Shown here: piece by piece, positions 59,818-64,000 of the stretch | How the letters are laid out: each line of letters starts with the position of its first letter | How positions within the stretch are numbered: the first letter of the stretch is position 1 | Origin: Amycolatopsis acidiphila | Lineage (GTDB): Bacteria > Actinomycetota > Actinomycetes > Mycobacteriales > Pseudonocardiaceae | Direction: 5' to 3' | Assembly: GCF_021391495.1 (NCBI RefSeq) | Contig: NZ_CP090063.1 | Location: 2,666,001-2,730,000, forward strand | Length of the DNA stretch: 64,000 bases | The notes under the pieces: generated by a model | What the model was told of the DNA's origin: nothing | Seen by the model: only the letters and a program-made list of their open reading frames with translations | Database searches by the model: none | Program-made: the position numbers and the translations under genes

Positions 59818-59880
59818 TTGACAACCTCGGTGTCCGCCACGGTATGGTCTCCGCAATCCATTGCGCAACCGATTGCGGAG
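59818..59880 (+). promoter_or_regulatory. Promoter and 32-bp palindromic operator of the DapA-family operon
   Basis: -35 TTGACA (59818-59823), 19-bp spacer, -10 TATGGT (59843-59848), then a palindrome from 59849 to 59880: CTCCGCAATC and GATTGCGGAG as outer arms, with TTGCGCAA (59861-59868) exactly at the centre. 14 of 16 pairs match. The right arm covers the ribosome site GGAGAG, so binding would block both transcription and translation. The LacI protein encoded at 60808 is the likely ligand. Confidence 0.75.
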
Positions 59881-59887
59881 AGAGTCA

Positions 59888-60811
59888 GTGGACCTCAACG
59901 GAGTAATTCCGGCCAATATCCTTCCCCTCGACGACGACCTCTCGATCGACGTCGAGGCCTACCGCAGGCACGTGCGGCACCTTGCCGGCATCACCGGCGT
60001 CGTGGCCATCACCTGCAACGGGCACGCCGCCGAAGTGAGTAGTCTGGACCGGGCGGAACGGCGGAAAGCCGTCGCGCTCGCCGCGGAGACAATCAACGGG
60101 AAAGTACCGCTGATTTCCGGCGTCTACGCGGACAATCATATTCAGGCGGTCGAGTACGCCCGGGACGCGAAAGACGAGGGCGCGGACGCGCTGCTCGTTT
60201 TTCCGCTGCCGGCACTGGCGCTGGGTGGCAGCCAGGAAATGGGCTACCGGCACGTGGCCGAGCTCGCCGGCGCGACCGGCCTGCCGCTCGTGCTGTTCTC
60301 CTATCCCGAGTTCACGGGGATGCACTACGGCCTGGACACCCTGGCGCGCATCTGCTCGCTCGAGCAGGTCGTCGCGGTCAAGGAGTGGAGCCTGGACCTG
60401 CGCAAGCACGAGGAGACCCGCCGCGTGCTGCGCGAGCTGGACCATCCGGTCTCGCTGCTCACCAGCTTCAGCACGAACCTGCTACCGGCGCTGGCCTCGG
60501 GCGCGGACGGTATCCTGTCCGGGCACGGCAGTGTGATCGCCGACCTGCAGGTACGCCTGCTGGCCGCGGTGCGGGCGCACGACCTCGCCGAGGCCGAGCG
60601 GCAGTACGCCCGCATCCAGGCGCTCACCAGGGTGATCTACCGTGCGCCGATGGCGAACATGTATGCCAGGATGAAGGAGCACCTGATCATGCTCGGGCAC
60701 GAGCTCGGCCCGGCGGTACGTCCGCCGCTGGAACGGGTGAGCGAGGCCGAACGCGGGCAACTGCGGCAGGCGCTCGCCGAGGCCGGGCTGCTTCCGACGG
60801 GCGCACGATGA
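59888..60811 (+). CDS. Dihydrodipicolinate synthase (DapA)-family aldolase
   Basis: A 307-aa class I aldolase/lyase TIM barrel. The Schiff-base lysine is in QVVAVKEWSLD, the catalytic Tyr in VLFSYPEFTGMHY, and the pyruvate-binding segment near the N-terminus reads ITCNGHAAEVSSL in place of GTTGE. The missing TTGE indicates a substrate other than aspartate semialdehyde, probably a keto-acid from sugar or organic acid breakdown. GTG 59888 is chosen for GGAGAG; an earlier TTG falls inside the operator palindrome. Followed by a LacI gene with an ATGA overlap. Confidence 0.87.
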   Translation: MDLNGVIPANILPLDDDLSIDVEAYRRHVRHLAGITGVVAITCNGHAAEVSSLDRAERRKAVALAAETINGKVPLISGVYADNHIQAVEYARDAKDEGADALLVFPLPALALGGSQEMGYRHVAELAGATGLPLVLFSYPEFTGMHYGLDTLARICSLEQVVAVKEWSLDLRKHEETRRVLRELDHPVSLLTSFSTNLLPALASGADGILSGHGSVIADLQVRLLAAVRAHDLAEAERQYARIQALTRVIYRAPMANMYARMKEHLIMLGHELGPAVRPPLERVSEAERGQLRQALAEAGLLPTGAR

Positions 60812-61815
60812 CCGGAGCCGCGCGACCGGGTACCGCCAAGGCGGTCGCCGAACTGGCCGGGGTCTCGGTGACCACGGTCTCCCGGGTGCTCAGCGGGCAG
60901 GCCACGGCGATCCCGCAGGAGACGCAGGACCGGGTGCTCGCCGCCGCGCGCCAGCTTCGCTACCGGCCCAACTCCCTGGCGCGGGCCCTGCGCAAGGGCA
61001 CGACGCAAAGCATCGGCCTGGTCGTGCCGGACATCTCCGACGCCTACTTCCACCAGGTGGCCCGCGGGGTCGAGGACGTCGCGCAGGCCGCGGGCTGCGT
61101 GGTCATCCTGACCAACACCGATCGCGTGCCCGCCCGTGAGGAAGCCTGCGTGAACCTGCTGCTGGACAAGCGGGTCGACGGCATCGTGTTCGCCGGCGGC
61201 GGGATCGACGACGACACCCACCTCGACGGCTTCGACTGGAGCTCGACCAGGGTGGTCACGATCGGGCCGCACCAGTTGCCCTTCCCGTCGATCACCGTGG
61301 ACGACTCCGCCGCCATTTCCGACGCGGTGCACCACTTGGCGGAGATCTCGTGCCGCCGCATCCTTTGCCTCGCCGGGCGGCCCAACTGGCTGGTCACCCA
61401 GCGGCGGCTCGCGGGCTACCGGCAGGCGGTCGCGGAACTGGGCCTCGACGCCGACCCGGATCTCGTCGCCTACGGCGATTTCACCGAGCCGGCCGGCGAA
61501 GAGCTCACCGCCAAGGCGATCGCCGCTGGCTCGTTCGACGGCGTCATCGCGTTCAACGACTACACCGCCATCGGCGCGATGCACGCGCTGGGGTCGGCCG
61601 GCGTCCGGGTGCCGGACGACGTCGCCGTCATCGGCTGCGACGACATCCCGGTGGCCCGGATGGTGCACCCGGCGCTGACCAGCGTCGGCTTCTCCCAGTA
61701 CGAATTCGGTCGCAAGGCCGCGGAGATGGTCCTGGGCTCGGTCCCGCTCCCGGCCGGCCAGCGCATCACGTTCCCGCACGAACTCCTGCGGCGGCACAGC
61801 ACAGCCCGCCGCTGA
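60808..61815 (+). CDS. LacI-family transcriptional regulator, locus G
   Basis: A 335-aa repressor. HTH AKAVAELAGVSVTTVSRVLSG, hinge PNSLARALRKGTTQSIGLVV, effector domain with VPDISDAYFHQVARGVEDVA, FNDYTAIGAMHALGSAG and VIGCDDIPVARMVHPALTSV. ATG overlaps the aldolase stop (ATGA), so it is made with the aldolase and probably regulates both through the palindrome at 59849-59880. Confidence 0.93.
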   Translation: MTGAARPGTAKAVAELAGVSVTTVSRVLSGQATAIPQETQDRVLAAARQLRYRPNSLARALRKGTTQSIGLVVPDISDAYFHQVARGVEDVAQAAGCVVILTNTDRVPAREEACVNLLLDKRVDGIVFAGGGIDDDTHLDGFDWSSTRVVTIGPHQLPFPSITVDDSAAISDAVHHLAEISCRRILCLAGRPNWLVTQRRLAGYRQAVAELGLDADPDLVAYGDFTEPAGEELTAKAIAAGSFDGVIAFNDYTAIGAMHALGSAGVRVPDDVAVIGCDDIPVARMVHPALTSVGFSQYEFGRKAAEMVLGSVPLPAGQRITFPHELLRRHSTARR

Positions 61816-61898
61816 CCGGTCCTTTCCGGACCCGTTCTCGCACCCTCACCCACAGTCCACACGGACACCGCCCTTCAGTGTGGAAGGAGCACGACCTC

Positions 61899-63215
61899 AT
61901 GTCTCTGCAGACAGCCATGTCCAACCGCCGGTACCGAGTGGCCATCGCGATCTCCTTCGCGTTCTTCGTCGCCTACTTCGACCGGACCAACGTGTCGGTC
62001 CTCATCGCGAACCACGAGTTCACCGACAGCCTCGGCATCACCGGCAACAAATTCGCCCAGGGCCTGCTGATCACCGGGTTCCTGTTCCCTTACGGCCTGT
62101 GCAACTTCTTCACCGGACCGCTCGGCGACAAGGTCGGCGGCCGGCGCGGAGTGATCTGGTCGATCATCGCCTGGACCGTCCTGATGTGCGCGATGGGCCT
62201 GGTCTCGAACTTCGTCGTGATGCTCGCCCTGCGGATCGTGCTCGGGCTCGGCGAGTCCATCATGACCCCGTCCTGCAACATGATCGTCGCCGAATGGTTC
62301 CCGGACCGGGAACGCGCCCGGGCGAACTCGGCTTGGCTCGGCGGTCTGTTCCTGGCGCCCGCCGTCTCCTTCCCGGTCATCGTGTGGATCGTCAACACGT
62401 TCGGCTGGCGGGAGAGCTTCTTCGTGCTGGCGGCGGTCGGCTTGCTTGTCGCCCTGCCGATGATGTGGCGCTGGACCGCCAACCGCCCGGAGGAGATGGC
62501 CGGTGTGTCCCCGGCGGAACTGCGCCACATCCGCGACGGCCAGGCGAAACCGGCCGACCCCGAGCCGATCAGGACCAGCCTGCGCAGGCTGTTCGCGAAC
62601 TACCGGTACTGGCTGTGCGTGTTCTCCTACATGGGATACGGCCTCGGTTTCTGGGGCATCAGCACGTTCGTGCCGTCCTATCTGGAGCATGAACGCCACC
62701 TGGGCTTCACCTCGTCCGGCACCTTCGCCGTGATTCCCTGGCTGACCGCCGCCGTGCTGAACCTGGTCGGCGGGATGATCGGCGACCGGATGCCCCGCGG
62801 CCGGGTGCTGATGTGGTCCGGCGGCTACGTCATCGGCGCGCTGCTGTCCTACCTCGGTGTGGCCACCGGGACGGTCGGCATGTCGGTGGTGTTCATCTCC
62901 GCGGCGGTCGGCTTCCTCGGCTTCACGCTGGCACCGATGTGGTCGGTCATCCAGGAGCTCACCCCGCGCGGCACCACCGGGCTGGGCACCGGCATCGCCA
63001 ACGGCTTCTCCTACATCGCCTCGGCCTTCGGCCCGGCACTGGTCGGCGCGCTGGTGGACAGCACCGGCTCCTACGACCTCGGTTTCTTCCTGCTGGCCGG
63101 CTTCCTTGTGGTCACCGCACTGGCACTGGCGCCGTTGTGGCGCGGGCACGTCAGACGCGGCGCTCAGGCAGAAGTCCCTTCCACCGCAACGAAAACGGAG
63201 TCTCACCATGACTGA
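61899..63215 (+). CDS. MFS transporter, anion:cation symporter (ACS) family
   Basis: A 438-aa carrier with about 12 membrane helices. Markers: FFVAYFDRTNVSVLIANHEF in helix 1, the GPLGDKVGGRRGVIWS loop, RIVLGLGESIMTPSCNMIV in helix 4, and GIGDRM-type loop IGDRMPRGRVLMW. The ACS family imports sugar acids (galactonate, glucarate, hexuronates) and aromatic acids. AAGGAG precedes the ATG. It overlaps the MaoC gene by 8 bp. Confidence 0.9.
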   Translation: MSLQTAMSNRRYRVAIAISFAFFVAYFDRTNVSVLIANHEFTDSLGITGNKFAQGLLITGFLFPYGLCNFFTGPLGDKVGGRRGVIWSIIAWTVLMCAMGLVSNFVVMLALRIVLGLGESIMTPSCNMIVAEWFPDRERARANSAWLGGLFLAPAVSFPVIVWIVNTFGWRESFFVLAAVGLLVALPMMWRWTANRPEEMAGVSPAELRHIRDGQAKPADPEPIRTSLRRLFANYRYWLCVFSYMGYGLGFWGISTFVPSYLEHERHLGFTSSGTFAVIPWLTAAVLNLVGGMIGDRMPRGRVLMWSGGYVIGALLSYLGVATGTVGMSVVFISAAVGFLGFTLAPMWSVIQELTPRGTTGLGTGIANGFSYIASAFGPALVGALVDSTGSYDLGFFLLAGFLVVTALALAPLWRGHVRRGAQAEVPSTATKTESHHD

Positions 63216-63672
63216 CGGCAACACCGCCACCAAACTGGTGCCCATCTCGCCCGAACTCGCCGAAGGTGCCTTCGCGATCGGCCGCACGACCACCTTCACG
63301 AAGACTGTCGGCGAGAGCGACATCTACCTTTTCGCCGGTGTGAGCGGCGATCTCGGCCCGAACCACGTGGACGAGGAGTACATGAGCAAGACCCGGTACG
63401 GGCACCGGATCGCGCACGGCGTGCTCATCGTCTCCTACATGTCGACGTGTTCCTCGAAGCTGATCGAGGAAGCGGGCAACGAACCCGCCGTGTCCTACGG
63501 CTACGACCGGGTCCGGTTCGTCAAACCCGTGTTCATCGGCGACACCGTGACGGTGACCTACACCGTCGCCGAACGCGACGACGAGCTCGGTGAGATCAGG
63601 TCCCAGGTGACCGCACAGAACCAGCACGGCGACGTGGTCGCGGTCGCCACCCACATCCTGCGGAGGGTCTGA
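63208..63672 (+). CDS. MaoC-family dehydratase
   Basis: A 154-aa hotdog-fold hydratase acting on enoyl-CoA substrates. The hydratase-2 catalytic motif is present in DIYLFAGVSGDLGPNHVDEEYM (Asp and His), followed by KTRYGHRIAHGVLIVSYMS. Starts with an 8-bp overlap with the MFS gene and is followed 3 bp later by an acyl-CoA dehydrogenase gene, its likely supplier of enoyl-CoA. Confidence 0.9.
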   Translation: MTDGNTATKLVPISPELAEGAFAIGRTTTFTKTVGESDIYLFAGVSGDLGPNHVDEEYMSKTRYGHRIAHGVLIVSYMSTCSSKLIEEAGNEPAVSYGYDRVRFVKPVFIGDTVTVTYTVAERDDELGEIRSQVTAQNQHGDVVAVATHILRRV

Positions 63673-63675
63673 ACC

Positions 63676-64000
63676 ATGGCTTCCACCACCTCGTCCATCC
63701 CCCTCGGCGAGCTGAGCGAGGAACACGAGCTGCTGCGGCAGACCGTGCGCAAGTTCGCCGAATCCGAGGTCGCGCCGCGGGCGTTCGAGATCGACCGCGA
63801 GGACGAGTTCCCGCACGATCTGTACCGGCGGATGGGCGAACTGGGCTTCCTCGGGCTCAACGTTCCCGAGGAGCACGGCGGCAGCGGAGCCGACGAGCTG
63901 AGCATGTCGATCACCCTGGAGGAGCTCGCCAGGGTCTCCGGCACGGTCGCCAACGCCTGCCTGCTCGCGAAGCTGCAGTCGGAGCTGATCGCCAAACGCG
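63676..64000 (+). CDS. Acyl-CoA dehydrogenase (N-terminal part, runs off window)
   Basis: The first 108 residues of an acyl-CoA dehydrogenase: EEHELLRQTVRKFAESEVAP, RRMGELGFLGLNVPEEHGGS and SITLEELARVSGTVANACL are the helical N-domain. ATG 63676 lies 3 bp after the MaoC stop. With MaoC it suggests a CoA-thioester step in the pathway started by the DapA-family aldolase or the imported acid. Confidence 0.9.
   Translation, partial: MASTTSSIPLGELSEEHELLRQTVRKFAESEVAPRAFEIDREDEFPHDLYRRMGELGFLGLNVPEEHGGSGADELSMSITLEELARVSGTVANACLLAKLQSELIAKR

Noticed and set aside
1..64000. CRISPR arrays, tRNA or rRNA genes, insertion sequences
   Set aside because: No regularly spaced direct repeats, tRNA-like cloverleaf or transposase motifs were seen on either strand.

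Overview
The window is high-GC DNA with frequent GTG and some TTG starts, GGAGG-type ribosome sites, actinobacterial regulator and ABC-transporter types, and many 4-bp ATGA/GTGA gene overlaps. This fits a soil actinomycete, most likely of the Pseudonocardiaceae (Amycolatopsis-like); the genus is inference. About 54 protein genes are supported, all of catabolic or accessory type. I see no rRNA, tRNA, CRISPR array, transposase or replication origin.

Layout. (A) 1-7812: a minus-strand sugar locus with a GMC flavoprotein oxidoreductase (runs off the left edge), its small subunit-3-like partner, a TIM-barrel isomerase and an Rbs-type ABC importer, divergent from a ROK regulator. (B) 7813-9048: two decayed genes, a membrane protein and a low-affinity iron permease. 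(C) 9049-21365: a glycosyltransferase, then a LacI-controlled sugar locus: binding protein, two permeases, a DraG-fold (ADP-ribosylglycohydrolase-family) enzyme, LacI regulator, Gfo/Idh oxidoreductase and zinc dehydrogenase on minus; a hexapeptide acyltransferase fused to a helical domain and a 2-hydroxyacid dehydrogenase on plus. (D) 21446-32364: a second LacI-controlled locus with another ABC importer, a large helical/beta protein, YicI-type alpha-xylosidase, Gfo/Idh oxidoreductase and isomerase, probably for xylosylated oligosaccharides. Five related operators can be seen. (E) 32809-44914: TetR regulator, acyl-CoA ligase and a ten-gene coupled operon around a molybdenum hydroxylase (large, FAD and 2Fe-2S subunits, CoxG-like protein), with aldehyde and alcohol dehydrogenases, MBL hydrolase, an atypical SDR, an EchA6-like crotonase and a short LLM protein. 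(F) 44921-55212: ketoglutarate-semialdehyde dehydrogenase, two CoA-transferase-family proteins, acyl-CoA dehydrogenase, zinc dehydrogenase, a GH88-like protein, a two-component system and a half-length acyl-CoA-ligase-like protein. (G) 55290-64000: MFS carrier, IclR regulator, a 2-keto-3-deoxy-pentonate-dehydratase-like FAH protein and GH88 hydrolase; then a DapA-family aldolase, LacI regulator, MFS carrier, MaoC dehydratase and the start of an acyl-CoA dehydrogenase.

How it works together (inference). The ABC loci import glycosides; glycosidases, isomerases and Gfo/Idh or GMC oxidoreductases open them; the FAH protein and semialdehyde dehydrogenase would finish sugar acids through a Weimberg-like route to 2-oxoglutarate; the E and F operons handle aldehydes, acids and CoA thioesters. 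The clearest direct signals are six sets of palindromic operators that assign regulons to the local regulators, several lying immediately downstream of recognisable promoter hexamers.
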